Below, in pieces: positions 11,680 to 23,198 of a DNA stretch of 64,000 nucleotides (the stretch's first letter is position 1; each line of letters opens with the position of its first letter). Origin of the DNA: Ascarosepion bandense (Eukaryota; Mollusca; Cephalopoda; Sepiida; Sepiidae). The stretch lies in contig JBBBDQ010001684.1 in the NCBI GenBank assembly GCA_037127315.1, positions 4,948,501-5,012,500 of the forward strand, read 5' to 3'. The position numbers and the translations under genes were made by a program. The notes beneath the pieces are model-generated. The model saw only the letters and a list, made by a program, of their open reading frames with translations. It was not told where the DNA came from and did not search any database.

Positions 11680-12451
11680 TGTGGCCGTAGGGAGATGGTT
11701 GATGTTTATTAATTCAACCTTGTAACCTAACTCCCTACAGCTTACAAGTTTTATCCAAAATTATCAGGTTTTCATCATCAGAAGGTTGGCAGCAGAAGGT
11801 TGGTTTGAGATTGTGTGTGGAATAGTATAGAATAGTAGAAGAATAAAAATTTACATTTTTCATGCTAAAATAGAAATTTATTAAAAGAATAGAATAACAA
11901 GAATTGGTAGAAATTAATGTTCAATTCGAAAGTTAAGGGTGTATCAAGAGTTGTAGAAAAAGTTCGGAGTAGTAATTTGTTGCAAAGAGTTTATGCGTAC
12001 ATACGTATGTATGAGCGTTTGTTTGGTATGAATGTCTATGAATTTAGAAGTAGAAGTAAAATGAATCAGCACACGGGAAAGAAGGAGAAAGAGGACCATG
12101 TGAGACGCGATCTTATGTTCGGGTCGACTTGAATTTTCTGCCTTGTCACATTTTAGCTTGTCGTCCTTTCTGCTTCCATCTGTGCCTGGCTGATGCTGAC
12201 CGGAGTAATTTGTAGTATTTAGATTTTTCGCACTGGATCGGAAAGTCTTTTTTGTTCTTGCAAATCGCTTCCATTAGTCAGAAAATCAATTTAACATCTA
12301 CTTGCGAAATCCGGTTTCGACTTTTTCTTTAAGCACATGGTCAATTCTTTTCTATTGGGAAATAAAAAAACAGGATTTCACACGTCATTGTGAACTTTTG
12401 TACAAGTGAAAAAGAAGTTTGATTTTAATTCATAATTTCCTATGCACCACA
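11680..12451 (-). mobile_element. Long-LTR family 1, copy 1 (solo LTR)
   Basis: On the minus strand it begins TGTGGTGC and ends GGCCACA (TG...CA). It shares blocks with the copies at 17789, 19197, 30790 and 61853: TGTGAAATCCTG, ATTGACCATGTG, the AAGTCGAAACC(A/G) block, a CACTGGATCG-type block, AATAAATTTCTATTTTA and the terminal CATCTCCCTACGGC block. No internal retrotransposon sequence is attached on either side, which fits a solo LTR. Confidence 0.75.
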
Positions 12452-12800
12452 GCAGTTATGGAATTTTTCAAGGGTTTAAAAATCATTTGAAGCATTTAAA
12501 TTCTTCTGCGACCTTATTGTATCCCAGATCAAACTTCTGTTGTTGCTTCTTGGTCTGGAATTCCAATGTGATTCTTTTTTAACATTTTGTTCTCTACTTT
12601 ATTATCTTTGTCGTGTTTAGCAATAGAACGGTGCTGTTCGGCAGACACTTAGAAAGTTGGTTTCAATTGACAAGATAAGAATGCAGTTTATCTGTTCACG
12701 TTTACGTTACTCACAGGCAGAGAAAAATTGAACAATTCTGTATTTATTAACTAGCACATCATTAGTACATTGGGTTTTTAAACATCCCATTTGATATGTA
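12452..12800. other. Unassigned spacer
   Basis: No feature recognised between the solo LTR and the IS630-type element. Confidence 0.4.
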
Positions 12801-12802
12801 TA

Positions 12803-14297
12803 CAGAGTGTCCATAAAATTCCAGTACCATTACAAGTATTTATTGGTCAGAAGCCATATGACATAGAGTATTGCAGGTTTTTGTAGAATGTTGTACATCT
12901 CTTCTACTTTACATTCACAAATTGCATTGACTACATTTCACATGTGCACCTCTAGTTGCCCTTACAATGTCAAGACGATATTCCATCTCCCTTCATACGC
13001 TCTACAGTATACCAACGTCAGTTGTTTGGACAACTTCAACAATGCGTCCACGAACTGTGGCAAGATCATGAACAGGAACCTGGTAAACATGATTAAAGGG
13101 ATAAAATCAGGAGATCGAGGTGGTGATACTGTTAAGGATGTATGGGTTGAAAAATGGAATGTGTTTCAGAAGGTTTTGAATGCATGATGGCTGCGTGATT
13201 CTACCCAAATCCTCAAGCAAAACTTAAAAGTTGCATACGAGCAAAGAGTGTTAAATAACCAGAAAGAACAGTGTAGGAATAGAAATAACAATAATTTTAT
13301 ACAGAATAATAACAAATGTTGGTTGGTATCTGTACATAGAAAAATTGTCGACCAAGTATGTCGACAGAATATTTAATGAGATGAAAGTTCAGTTCAAGAA
13401 AAGTATCTCTGACAAAGTTCAGTTTGGTATGTACGTAAATAAAATTTTAGTGTTAGCATAAAATGTTGAATGAAAGAATATTATTTTCAGAACAAATGAG
13501 TTACGTACCTTAGATTTGTTTCAAATGAATATTTTTTCTCTCTTAACTTTTTGTAGTAAGTTGTTTAAATTTCACTTTTTTAAATTCAGGTGAATTGATT
13601 CGTATTAATAGTGAAATATTCAAATTAAACTTATATTGGTTAAGAGTTGCGAGTCAACAAGTAAGAGTTAAATGTTTGTAAGTTTGTGTAATTGAGAATT
13701 TAAAATATAACTGTTAATATAAGCAAATTACTTATTTGATAAAATTATGTAGAATTCTTGTTTATAAAGTTCTTTATTTATTGGTGTTTGAAGCGAGTGA
13801 ATAAGACCCCGTATAATGCGCTGATGAGAATTGATATTTGGTGAGCGCGAAAAGTCAGTTTGCTGGTAAAAATGTTCAAGGAAAAGAGACTAGCGTGGAT
13901 TCTGTTAGCAGTTGAGCATTCACTGATTTCTGAATAAAGTTTGTTCCTTATATACTTTTTTTGAACCTAAAAGTGGCTCAGAAAGGCATGTTGAAATTTT
14001 GCGCCAAAAGTATTGTCCAATGAATTACTAAGGAATTGATTAACACACCGTGATTAGTCTGTTAATAATGCTGGACTGTTCCAAGAAAAATATTAACATG
14101 ACAAAGGGGTGGATAGCCTTATAAGCTAATCCAACAATACGATGTTATAAAAACAACTATTGTAAATGAAACAAAATATAAAAACCTGAATCTAAAGAAG
14201 ACTTGAAGATGTGTACATTTTACAAAAACGCCGCAGTACTCTATGGCTTCTGAGCAATAAATACTTGTAATGCTACTGGGACTTTATAGATTCCGTG
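12803..14297 (-). mobile_element. Degraded IS630/Tc1-type DNA transposon with long inverted repeats
   Basis: The ends form inverted repeats of roughly 60 bp: 12803-12867 and 14236-14297 share CCAGTA(C/G)CATTACAAGTATTTATTG and CAGAAGCCATA in opposite orientation. Both ends are flanked by TA (12801-12802 and 14298-14299), the target of Tc1/mariner/IS630 transposases. At about 12940-13180 the minus strand still resembles a transposase C-terminus. The middle has no open frame. Confidence 0.75.
12930..13190 (-). pseudogene. Transposase C-terminal remnant (IS630-type)
   Basis: The minus strand reads a degraded version of the region after the last catalytic acidic residue in invertebrate IS630-like transposases: a helix with DLATVRGRIVEVVQT, followed by REMEYRLDIVRATRGAHV. 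Frames are interrupted by stops. The catalytic core is not recognisable. It lies inside, and close to one end of, the TA-flanked inverted repeats. Confidence 0.6.
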
Positions 14298-14299
14298 TA

Positions 14300-15894
14300 T
14301 ATCATTCAGTTCTTAATTTTATGATCATACAATTTTTAGTGTTCTTTTTTATATTAAAGGTTAAAAACAAATATTTTATTTTGAAAATTAAAATTAAAAG
14401 GTCAATATTAAAAATAATGAAATTGTAAGTTCTAAAAATTAAAATATGCAAAAATTGATTTCATTTTAATTTCAGCATAATCTTTTAAAACAATTTATGA
14501 TCAATCTGACTGCTTTTTTTAAAAAATTGCAATCAATGAATAAAATGGTTTAATGTGACCTTTGCATACGTTTCTTTTCCAAGTATTATAGATAATGTTT
14601 ACTTGACGCTCATGTGCTTATATAATACTTGTGACTAAAACCAGAAAATCCTTGTAGTTATTTGACAAAGGTATTAAAAATTTAACCGACTCATTATGAA
14701 AGTTTTACCTCCTACTTGCTAAATATACAGGAAAAACACTTTCGAAAGTCCCTAAAGTTTACCCGAATCGACAAACAGGCCGAAGGATACAGTAGCTGAA
14801 ACGTAATGAGAATAAAGTTGAATACAGTAGTCTGAGTATAAGTAATGTATTGTAAATTATTGATAATTCTTTCTTCCAAGAAATCTAGAGAGAAATTCTG
14901 TGTAATCAACTGAATAAATGCTTACTATATTTAAACCCCATTGTTGTATGTAGAAAAAATAAAAAGGAGTTCTAATATAGAAAGAATAAAATTTATTATT
15001 CAAGAATAACATTTAGTTATAAGAAATTATCTACTCTTATTGGAACTCTCAACAAACAAAATAGAAACGAGGCTTCAGAAGGGTGTAGTTCAGAAGTTCA
15101 TAATAACTGAGGTAATTTATCAATACATTTGGTTATAAAAATTTATTCGTCAAGTGTTTGCAGTAATGTGTATGTATTCTTGAATCATCGAATGACGCAT
15201 ATTGTGGTGTTCGTGGGTTAGGGTTGATTTGTGAGCAGCGAGAGTGTGAATGGTTTAAAAATATTTTTTAATTTCAGATGCAGTTCTTACGACTGACAAA
15301 CCTCACTGGAAACCAAAATAAGGGAAATGTTTAGAGTGACTGGTTACAGGATGTCAGAAAAATGGTTCACAGCAGCTTTTCTAGCTGAGCTGATTTTTTT
15401 CTTCTACAAATGTTCACGCAATACAGGACTCAAGTGCCACTCAAGGTAGAACTGGTTGAATAAAGTGATATGGACGTTAGAAGGAGAAGTAGGAAGTGAG
15501 GAATATGATAATATAGAGGATAGATAACACCTGACCCTAAACTTGAAGAATTTGAGATTGTAATGTTCGAGAAAACATTTGTGTGAGTAGAGTTTCATAC
15601 TTACTGATAGAATACGGAGGGAATGAGGCTGATTCAATCCTGTGGACGTAGCAAGGTGGGTTATTGTTGATAAGGTTTGAACTGGTGCCACTTCGTTTGA
15701 ACACTTGTCGTGTAAGTATTGATAAAGAAGCGATATGCTAGCGATGTTGCGTCTGTAATAAAGAGGTTGCGATCAAGATCACGAATCTTGTAGCTCCCCT
15801 CCCTAGGTTCGTAGGTACACTACAACTTCTACAGCCACAGTAGAAGTGGCGTATCTTTGGCGAGACAGCATGACGGAGTGCAACGTCGAAAGCT
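14300..15894. other. Unassigned AT-rich stretch
   Basis: No coding similarity or clear repeat boundary. Small open frames such as 14712-14909 and 15404-15691 (minus) lack motifs. Confidence 0.4.
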
Positions 15895-16025
15895 GTTTTG
15901 AATCCAGAGTTTTCCTTCTAGACTGGTTTCCAGCTAAGGCTATAGGGTCAAATCTATTATGTTATTTATCCATATCTGGGGAAAGAGATGTATTCATAAT
16001 TTCCCAAGGGTATGAGCACGTAAGA
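15895..16025 (-). mobile_element. tRNA-derived SINE, 5'-truncated
   Basis: Reverse complement of the SINE body seen complete at 53905-54230 and 56010-56334: blocks matching ATACCCTTGGGAAA, the CATCTCTTYCCC segment, AAATAACA and the CAACCAGTCTA block are recognisable. The tRNA-like head is missing. Confidence 0.65.
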
Positions 16026-16064
16026 GAATATAAGGTACTCAACTGTATTTTGAACTCTACTCTC

Positions 16065-16400
16065 AGAGTCCTCAATCCAAGCCGCTATATTTTATCGTGC
16101 TTCCTTGGGGTTGCAGGGTGGAAAATAAGTCACCTCCCACAAAGCTGCGTAAACGACCTTGAACTATGTCAAGGCTAGAAATTTCTTGTCTGGTCTGATT
16201 CTTGTAAATAGAGCATGGTAGAAGTAGGCAGGTACTTTCTGGAGCGATACGATATGCCGACGATCTTTCCAACATATTCCGCGATGGATCATATACATGA
16301 GTTCTACTTGAGATCCTGGGTAAACTTGAGCCCTAGTTGGCGTTCAAAGTGAGGAGCCACACTGAGAGTCTAACACGACTGGAGGAAAATCCAAAATCTT
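16065..16400 (-). mobile_element. CR1/L2/Jockey-type LINE fragment
   Basis: The minus strand encodes a region after the reverse transcriptase core, with SLDIVQGRLRSFVG and a following STLQP. These resemble the segment in Jockey-superclade LINEs that reads roughly as D-VQRRA-R--G-----SLQPL. Related pieces occur at 35935-36240 and 40470-40740, each beginning with a GGGGTTGCAGGGTGGAAAATAA-like block on plus. Confidence 0.6.
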
Positions 16401-16879
16401 CTCAGAGATGATGAAATAGTACTTGTTTGTGGTTTTAAGATACTAAAAATTACAAGCCGGTTTTCCTCCTTCTCATTTGTTAGGAAGAGAAGAGACAAGC
16501 AGCCAGGCTACGATTATCTTGATATCGGAAGGTGGTTCCATAAACTCGTATCATCTGCATAGATATTTACTAAAGACCATCCGAGAAAGTTTTTAAGTAA
16601 ATCGTTTCAATTTTTTACCATGACTTTTCTTTGTCTATATTTCTACATATTGTATTATACTATTTACAATGTTCGGACTGTTGTCTTCATCTTTATTGCC
16701 ATATTCACAAAGATTTTTTCACCTCTGCTGTAGCCAGGTATTGAACTTACAATTCTTTGGGTTAAGCCAATGGATCCAACCAATGCTTTTATCCACTGGG
16801 CAATGTGTTCTTGATCATTCTTAATAGCTAAAAAGTAAATGTTGATTTGATTCGGCTTCTTTGTAAAAAATCTACTTTA

Positions 16880-17515
16880 GCCTTTTTCTTCTTCTATGTG
16901 CCTTGTCCCTTCAGAACGTAGGCGATCATGGCCTTCCACGTTTCCCTATCCCTAGTGGCTCTGAGCACGCTTTCTCCTGTTACACTATGCAATCCTCATT
17001 CCGTCATCTACCTGATTAGGTCCTTCAAATATGTTATCCGTTGCTTTCCCCTGTCTCTTTTCTCCCTCTCTCTGGCCTGTTAGTATCAGATTCTCCAAGC
17101 CCTCCTTCCTCATTGCGTGTCCCAGGAACTTCAACTGTCGCTTCCTAATGCTCAGTATTAATTTCCTTTTTGTTTCCATCATTTCCAAGACCTCATCATT
17201 GCTCACATGCTCGATCCATGATATTCGCAGCATCCTTCTGTAGAACCACATTTCAGTTGCTTCAAATTTTTCCTTCATCTTTGATGGTATTGTCCAGCAT
17301 TCACTGTCATATTGAAAGGCGGACAGCAAGTAGCAATCCATTACACTCTTCCTAGTTTCTAGCGAAATTGTCCTGTTTCTTAGTACCTTACTCAACTTCT
17401 GGAATGCTTCCTTCGCCATGCCACTTCGACTTCGGATCTCTGTGTCGCACTTTCCGTCTTCTGTTATAACGCTTCTCAGGTATTTTAAAGACCATCGTTC
17501 CACGTCTGCTCCATT
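16880..17515 (-). mobile_element. RTE-type LINE 3' fragment with a 172-codon open frame
   Basis: The longest of the minus-strand RTE 3' copies. The family 3' end (CTATGTGCC...) is at about 16894. The minus strand is open at 16985-17503 and reads the C-terminal domain in order: GDGKCDTEI-like, RISLET-like, SECWTI, MWFYRRMLRISW, SNDEVLE, IRKRQLKFLGHAMRKEGLEN. Residue order matches the C-terminal part of the copy at 603-3210 and restores the KFLGH segment that copy has lost. The catalytic YADD region is absent, so no activity is possible. Confidence 0.85.
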
Positions 17516-17689
17516 AAATGTTGTTTTTTATTCTTCAGTAAATTTAAGGTGTTTAATTACGAGCGTTTCAAAGTAACAGAATAAAACTAGTCGCATGATT
17601 CCAGTGCTTTTATTAAGGATATTTTTAGATAGAACACTAAGAAAGAATATAGTTCTACAGTTATTTGCACGCTCAGAATATGTAAAAAA

Positions 17690-18655
17690 AATCTGTAGTA
17701 CTATGGAAAACATGCATATAACCAAAGAACTAAGCAAAACATACACATAGCCGGAGAACTATGCAAAACAGGCTAATAACCGTACAATTGTAGAAGATAA
17801 GAAATTAATTGAAATCAACTCTCTTCACTTTTATAAAAATTCATAACGATGTGTGAAATCCTGGTTTTCCCAAAACGAAAAAGGATTGACCATGTGCTTA
17901 AAGAAAAAGTCGAAACCAGATTTCGCAGTAGGTGTCAAATTGATTTTGACCGACGGGAGCGAATTGCAAGACTTGAGGACTTAGCGATCCAGTGCGAAAT
18001 TTAAAAGAACATATAAAGTACTTCACCAGCGTCAGACAGACACAGATGGGAGCCGCGAGACGAAACAACTAACGTGTAACAGCAACTTCAAATCGACCTG
18101 GAGATAAGGTCAGGTCGCACCTTGTTCTCTTTCTCCTTTACCCTTTTCAACAATTACTACTATGAACATTTTCTATGAATCTTGATACCCTTAACTCAAA
18201 TTTATTATTGAACATGAACTCTACGCTTAACCCTTTGAAAAATGTTTCTAATTGAACATTAACTTTTACAACTTGTGTTATTCATCCTTTTAATAAATTT
18301 CTATTTTAACATTCAAAATGTATATTTTATTATTCCACTCTTCTACACTAATCTACACATTCCAATCAACAAACAACCTTCTGATATAGATGAAAATTTT
18401 CTGATGATTATAACATTGCATAAAACTTGTAAGCTTTAGGGAGTTCGGTTATGTCTGACACAAGGCCGAATCAAAGAAACATTAACCAGCTCCCTACGCT
18501 CCAGAACTATGCAAAACCTGCAAATAACCATAGAAATACGCAAAACGTCAAATAATTGTAGAACTATGCAAAACATGCAATTAACCGTAGAACTATGCAA
18601 AACATGCAAATAATTGTAGAACTATGCAAAGCATTTAAATAACTGTATAACTATG
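17690..18655. repeat. 29-bp-type tandem repeat split by a solo LTR
   Basis: Degenerate units of the form GTAGAACTATGCAAAACATGC plus about eight AT-rich bases occur at 17695-17788 (about 3 units) and resume at 18504-18655 (about 5-6 units). Between them lies the LTR at 17789-18503, which therefore inserted into a pre-existing array. Confidence 0.75.
17789..18503 (+). mobile_element. Long-LTR family 1, copy 2 (solo LTR)
   Basis: Begins TGTAGAAG and ends CGCTCCA. It shares the family blocks (TGTGAAATCCTGGTTTT, GGATTGACCATGTG, AAGTCGAAACCAGATTTCGC, GACTTGAGGACTTAG, AATAAATTTCTATTTTAACAT, CTCCCTACGCTCCA). No internal sequence is attached. No clear target-site duplication is seen. Confidence 0.75.
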
Positions 18656-19196
18656 TTGTTCAATGAAAACATCTGCCTCCTGATTTTATATTTCTCGCTT
18701 CTATCTATGCCAACTTCTTTCATGCAAATTTCTTATCTAATTTCCTATTCAATTACTTTTCTTTTCTTGTTGATTCACACGAATCAATTAATCTTCATTC
18801 AATTGGAAGAAAGACGTTATCATCCAAAGAAATTGTGCATTCTATGAAAAGGACATTCATATATTCGCATATTCATGTATAAATCAAGATTTTTTTCTTA
18901 AATTCAATGAAAAATAGACAACATAAACATTATGATATATGGTAGGGTTTTGCACTGAGTACGAGCAGTTTAACAGGGTTTTAGATTAATGTATTTTCTT
19001 TTAACTGTACGCCATAGTGTTTGATGTACAATAAGAACTATTACAAGTATTAAACTACATCAACGCAATTCATTCATTTTGATTGATACAGCGAGCAGTA
19101 AAATCTTTTATAACCATTCATTAAAATTATTGTATTACAGGAATGCATTAAAATTATTTAACAAATACGTCAAACTTACTTTTACTCGAATGATTA
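18656..19196. other. Unassigned spacer
   Basis: AT-rich; no feature recognised. Confidence 0.4.
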
Positions 19197-19910
19197 TGTA
19201 GGAGTAGAAAATTAAGAATTAAAATCAACCTTTTTCACTTTTTCAAAAAATTCTCAATGATGTGTGAAATCCTAGTTTTTCCCAAATAGAAAAATGATTG
19301 ACCATGTGTTTAAAGAAAAAGTCGAAACCAGATTTCGCAAGTAGGTGCTAAATTGATTTTGACCGACGGGAGCGAATTGCAAGACTTGAGGACTTAGGGA
19401 TCCAGTGCAAAATTCAAAAGAACAACAACAGGCTCAGATCAGCGTCAGTCAAGTCAGTCAAATATGGAAGCAGCATAGACGACAAGCTAAAATATAACAG
19501 GAGAAGCTTCAAGTGACTCGGACATTTGTCCTCTTTCTCTTTTCTTCTCGCGTGCTGATACCTTTTACTTCTTTTTCTCCATCCAAAGACATTCCTACTG
19601 AATGTATACATACGTACGTACGCACATACTCTTTCAACAATTACTACTTTGAACATTTTCTACAACTCTTGATACCCTTCACTTTCTAAATGAACATAAA
19701 TTTCTAAGAATTCTTGTTATTCTTTCCTTTTATTAAATTTCTATTTTAACATGCAAAATGAACATTTTCTTCTCACAAATATGTTATAGTATACTGTTCT
19801 ATTCATAAAAGTCCACTTATTTTCCAACAACCTAATGATATCTTTAAATGCGGGGATTGTCGGCTATGTTTGGAAGTGGCCTTGCATGGTTGACGCACCC
19901 AACATCTACA
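19197..19910 (+). mobile_element. Long-LTR family 1, copy 3 (5'-LTR-like, with adjoining primer-binding-like site)
   Basis: Begins TGTAGGAG, ends ATCTACA, 714 bp. All family blocks are present. Unlike copies 1 and 2 it is followed by internal sequence: one base (G), then TGGTGACTCCCCCGAC at 19912-19927. This suggests a remnant of a retrotransposon 5' end rather than a solo LTR. Confidence 0.75.
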
Positions 19911-19911
19911 G

Positions 19912-19929
19912 TGGTGACTCCCCCGACAT
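19912..19929 (+). promoter_or_regulatory. Primer-binding-site-like sequence (tRNA-Trp type)
   Basis: TGGTGACTCCCCCGACAT lies one base after the LTR. It resembles the complement of a tRNA-Trp 3' end (TGGTGACCCCGACGT), as used by CsRn1-type gypsy elements, with extra pyrimidines inside. The assignment is an inference from memory of the tRNA end. Confidence 0.45.
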
Positions 19930-20099
19930 ACAAAGAACACGCACACCTTTTCTTAAATAACATATAAAGTTAAACGGAAACTACTAAAACCACATGTAGT
20001 TATTCATTGGCAATTATTTTGCTATGGAAATGGATCGATATGAGGTCGACAATAATATAATTCACTTTAACACGGCTAATATCAAAAGCATTATAAAAG

Positions 20100-20480
20100 G
20101 GATAAATAGGTTCGCCTATTGTCCGATTCACACTTCTCCTTGGTCTTTTGAACAGGAGTAGATGTTTATCCTTTGTTTCTTGTTTAGAAATGGGTTTCCG
20201 GTTCCTTTTAAAGCTACTTCAGCCTTATAATTCTAACGTCTCCGCTTGAGTTCTAACACTTTATTTAGTGATTACTTATTTCATTTCCGACTCAATAAGA
20301 ATCGACAGGATCACTAATCGCCCGACTCGGACTTCTCTTCGGTCTTTTGCATACAAGTAGAGATTTTCCCTTGTTCCCTGTTTAGAATAAGATTTCTGGT
20401 TGCTTCTAAAGTCTATCATTCTCTTTCATTCCCAGTAACCCTTTGCGTCTTCTTAGTGGCATTATCACCTAGCTTGGGAG
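20100..20480 (+). mobile_element. LINE 3'-end debris, two tandem copies
   Basis: Two related segments (about 20105-20215 and 20293-20470) share CGCC..TC..ACTTCTC..GGTCTTTTG and a TTCC(C/T)TGTTTAGAA block. They match the LINE 3' ends at 62967-63086 and 63122-63310. The second ends in a variant of the GCATTATCACCTAGCTTGGG block and then a (TA)n tail. Confidence 0.55.
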
Positions 20481-20487
20481 TGAATTG

Positions 20488-20570
<83 letters not shown>
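20488..20570. repeat. (TA)n(TG)n compound microsatellite
   Basis: About 38 bp TA followed by about 42 bp TG. Confidence 0.95.
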
Positions 20571-20571
<1 letters not shown>

Positions 20572-21037
20572 TTTAAAATATGGATTGGAATCCTAAAAGA
20601 GGACAGAATAAAGAAAAAAGAACAAAATAATGAAAGTATACTGATAAGTTGTGATAAGAGGTTATTTCCTATTGGTCAGAGATTTCTCACGTGTATTAAA
20701 GAAATAAACCATTTTTAAACATATGTGCGCGGAATACTTTGGGTGGTCAATCGTATAATAGTGCATGCGCAGGTTTATTTACAAACGCTAGTATGTTGAG
20801 GTGCTTGTTGGACAATAAAGTTCATATATATGTTTATGTGAGTGTACGTTATAATACACATGTGTATGCGTGTGTTTATGCAGAAACGCTTGTCTGTCTA
20901 TGTGTATGTTGGACGGTAACGTTATTTAATATAAGTGTATATGTATATTTCATTTCTGATTAGATCCTTGGAATGTAAGAACTAATCCCTAATCACAAAA
21001 TATCAGTATATAGTCTCTTCATTTTTTCATTTTTCTC

Positions 21038-21085
21038 TCGGTTTCTGAAGAAGCTTTAATAAAAACTGAAGCATGTTAGATTAAG
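21038..21085 (+). ncRNA. Weak hammerhead-ribozyme-like motif
   Basis: CTGAAGA at 21045-21051 is followed by a hairpin (AGCTTT / AAAACT, one mismatch) and then GAAG at 21068-21071. In a hammerhead core, CUGANGA, stem II and GAAA occur in this order; the last A is G here, and I cannot trace stems I and III. It may mark a Penelope-like element end. Low confidence. Confidence 0.2.
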
Positions 21086-21107
21086 ATACGTTTCCTATTT
21101 ACTTTTT

Positions 21108-21111
<4 letters not shown>

Positions 21112-21145
<34 letters not shown>

Positions 21146-21165
21146 TTCCCCTTATACAAAACTAT

Positions 21166-21216
<51 letters not shown>
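21112..21216. repeat. Two (TA)n tracts
   Basis: TA dinucleotide runs at about 21114-21142 and 21171-21214, separated by about 28 bp. Confidence 0.95.
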
Positions 21217-21219
<3 letters not shown>

Positions 21220-21420
21220 CTAAAAATGAAATAGCTTGTAGATAAAATCCCAAAACCAGATCCTATTAATATTAATTTCATTAATATTAAAAATAATCCA
21301 GCTGGAGGGCTCGATATAAATAGTATTATCTATTTACAGAGCCAAATATGTACACTTTTTCAAATAAAACTCCGAAAGCTACATTCGTTGTATGGCAATT
21401 TCGGTGAGAAAAAATCTCGC
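21217..21420. repeat. Dispersed TA-linked repeat, copy 2
   Basis: After (TA)n it carries AAAATCCCAAAACCAGATCC and a TTAATATTAATTTCATTAATATTAA palindromic region, as at 9307-9530. At 21369-21410 it contains CTACATTCGTTGTATG, which recurs inverted at about 23150-23180. Confidence 0.5.
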
Positions 21421-22488
21421 TTCCTCTGCAACGATCAAAATAAAAATTTTAATGCAAATATGAGACAAAAATTCACATTCCGTAAGGTCACACAAAATAA
21501 TTCCATACACAGGAAGTTCACATTAAAAGAAAAAGAAAGTAAATATGAACAAATAAAGTTAAGGGAAGTTTAGAAAAAAAAAGTTAAATTTGTTGTCTAG
21601 ACATTGTTATGGAGGGTAGTGAAGAAAGGGAAAAACACACACAGAGATAGTGGTTCAAAACGCGATTATAGAAGAAAAATTCTAGGTTACATCTGTATTA
21701 AAAATCTAAATTTAAGCGTATTGTAGGAATGGAAGTGTTAATAAGAAAAGAAAAAGAAAATGGGGTAGACAGGGGAAGAATTAAGGGAGAAATAAGAAAT
21801 AAAAAATGAAGAGGGAAAAGAACAAGGGGAAAATCTTCAGTAGTCATGGTAATGAATGCCGGCTTCAGAGAGCAAAGAGCCTGGATAGATACATAAAAAG
21901 GAAAAAAAAAAAAAAAAAAGGAAAAGGAGAAAGAAAGAAAAAAGTTAACGTTTTGTAATATTTTGCTCCGTTAAAAGTTTTCTAAAATTTTTTTTTTTTT
22001 GGAATTAATATGGTTTGACTATTTTTGTTAATTTAAATTCTACGAATAGAATAAAATAGGGTTCATAGAGTTCATTAGAGTGGGTCTAAAACGAGAATTA
22101 TGATATATATATATATATATATATATATTGTTTTAGAAATGTATAATTATATAAAAATTAATTGTAATATAGATCATAAATTTCTTTAAAATTCTCATTG
22201 TTTCAATATAGCAATTGCAGAGGAAGTATTCGAGGATTAGAAAATTAAATTTAGAATTTAAGATTCGTCACAATCTAAAATTAATCAGCTAAGGGTTAAA
22301 GAGTTGATCTATATGGTCGTTTTAAATAATACTGTAGTTTTGAAAAGAGGAAAAGAAGGCTTCTATAACATAGTAATTAGTTTTGGCTTACTATTAGGAG
22401 GATTATTATAAAGATTTAAAATTAAAAATACTTAAATTTAAAATTAACATTTAAAATTTAAAATCTAAAATTTAAAATTCAAAAATTT
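21421..22488. other. A-rich stretch without recognised features
   Basis: Purine-rich and AT-rich sequence with a (TA)n run at about 22104-22127 and degenerate AAAATTTAAAAT repeats at about 22420-22490. No coding similarity. Confidence 0.45.
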
Positions 22489-22778
22489 AGGTTTGTGGCA
22501 GCACTTGCTTATGAGTTCCTTATGTATGTTTTGCTTAAGATACTTTATTATTCTAATTGTTTCAACTGAACATAGATTACATCTATCATAAAGGTTTTTG
22601 GGGTGAATGATGAGCCTATTAGTTAATTAACTATGGAGTTTACTCCTTCTTCCTTCATTTCCCAAAATCATCAGGAAAGGGATGTTTGAAATCTTAGATT
22701 GGGGGTTAGAAAAGAAGTGCTTATGAGTATAATAACGTTGTTTAAATTCCCCTGCAGAAACACCAATATAATTGTTTC
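22489..22778 (-). pseudogene. Penelope-like element C-terminus (GIY-YIG nuclease) remnant
   Basis: Penelope-like elements carry a reverse transcriptase followed by a GIY-YIG endonuclease. Reading on minus from 22778: NNYIGVSAGEFKQRYYTHK (the YIG part of the nuclease, then the conserved F--R---H segment), and after a frame change the C-terminal Cys/His region with DRCNLCSVET, then KELISKCCHK. The CNLC and KELISKC-H signatures are typical of the end of these proteins. The N-terminal part is cut off exactly where a foldback element begins at 22779. Stops and a frameshift rule out function. Confidence 0.75.
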
Positions 22779-23111
22779 GGTAAATTTTTGTTTTGTTCCC
22801 CGAAGGCCTTTGCCACTTCAAACCTTTCCAAACCATCCTTACTTCCGTGCAAATGTATATGCTGAATTCAAATCAATAATTGTTTATAGAAGAAACGTAC
22901 CTGTTTTTATGTTATCGACCAGAAAAAAAAAGGACTATATCTCACCCCTTCCCAGCGTTCTCATATCTGATTCACCGTTGAATGACTTGAGGCGTAGGAT
23001 TCTGAATTCGTTCTATTTACTTCCGTTTCAACAATTGCTCCGGGAAATAGGGATGTTTTGGAAAGATTTGAAGGGGGTAAAAGCCTTCAGGGAACAAAAC
23101 AAAAATTTACC
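22779..23111. mobile_element. Short foldback/MITE element, 333 bp
   Basis: Begins GGTAAATTTTTGTTTTG and ends with its reverse complement. The inverted repeats extend about 60 bp, through CCGAAGGC and CTTTCC(A)AA. It shares its ends and inner blocks (GTGCAAATGTATATGCTGAA, ACCTACC-like, GGCGTAGGA, TTACTTCC) with the long foldback element at 23199-24617. The centre is non-coding. It interrupts the Penelope-like fragment to its left. Confidence 0.75.
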
Positions 23112-23198
23112 ATTTTTTCTTTTTGTTAATTGGTTAGATTTGAGCCTCGCCAAAATGGTCATACAACGAATGTAGTTTTCAGAGTTTATATATATATA
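23112..23198. other. Spacer between the foldback elements, with inverted piece of a dispersed repeat
   Basis: Contains the reverse complement of the CTACATTCGTTGTATG block seen at 21369-21410, followed by a short (TA)n run in which the long foldback element sits. Confidence 0.5.

Noticed and set aside
15846..16178. 110-codon plus-strand frame as a host gene
   Set aside because: It lies across an inverted SINE and an inverted LINE fragment, whose antisense it reads.
20485..20963. Two frames with Val/Cys and Tyr/Ile repeats
   Set aside because: Translation of (TA)n(TG)n microsatellites and flanks.
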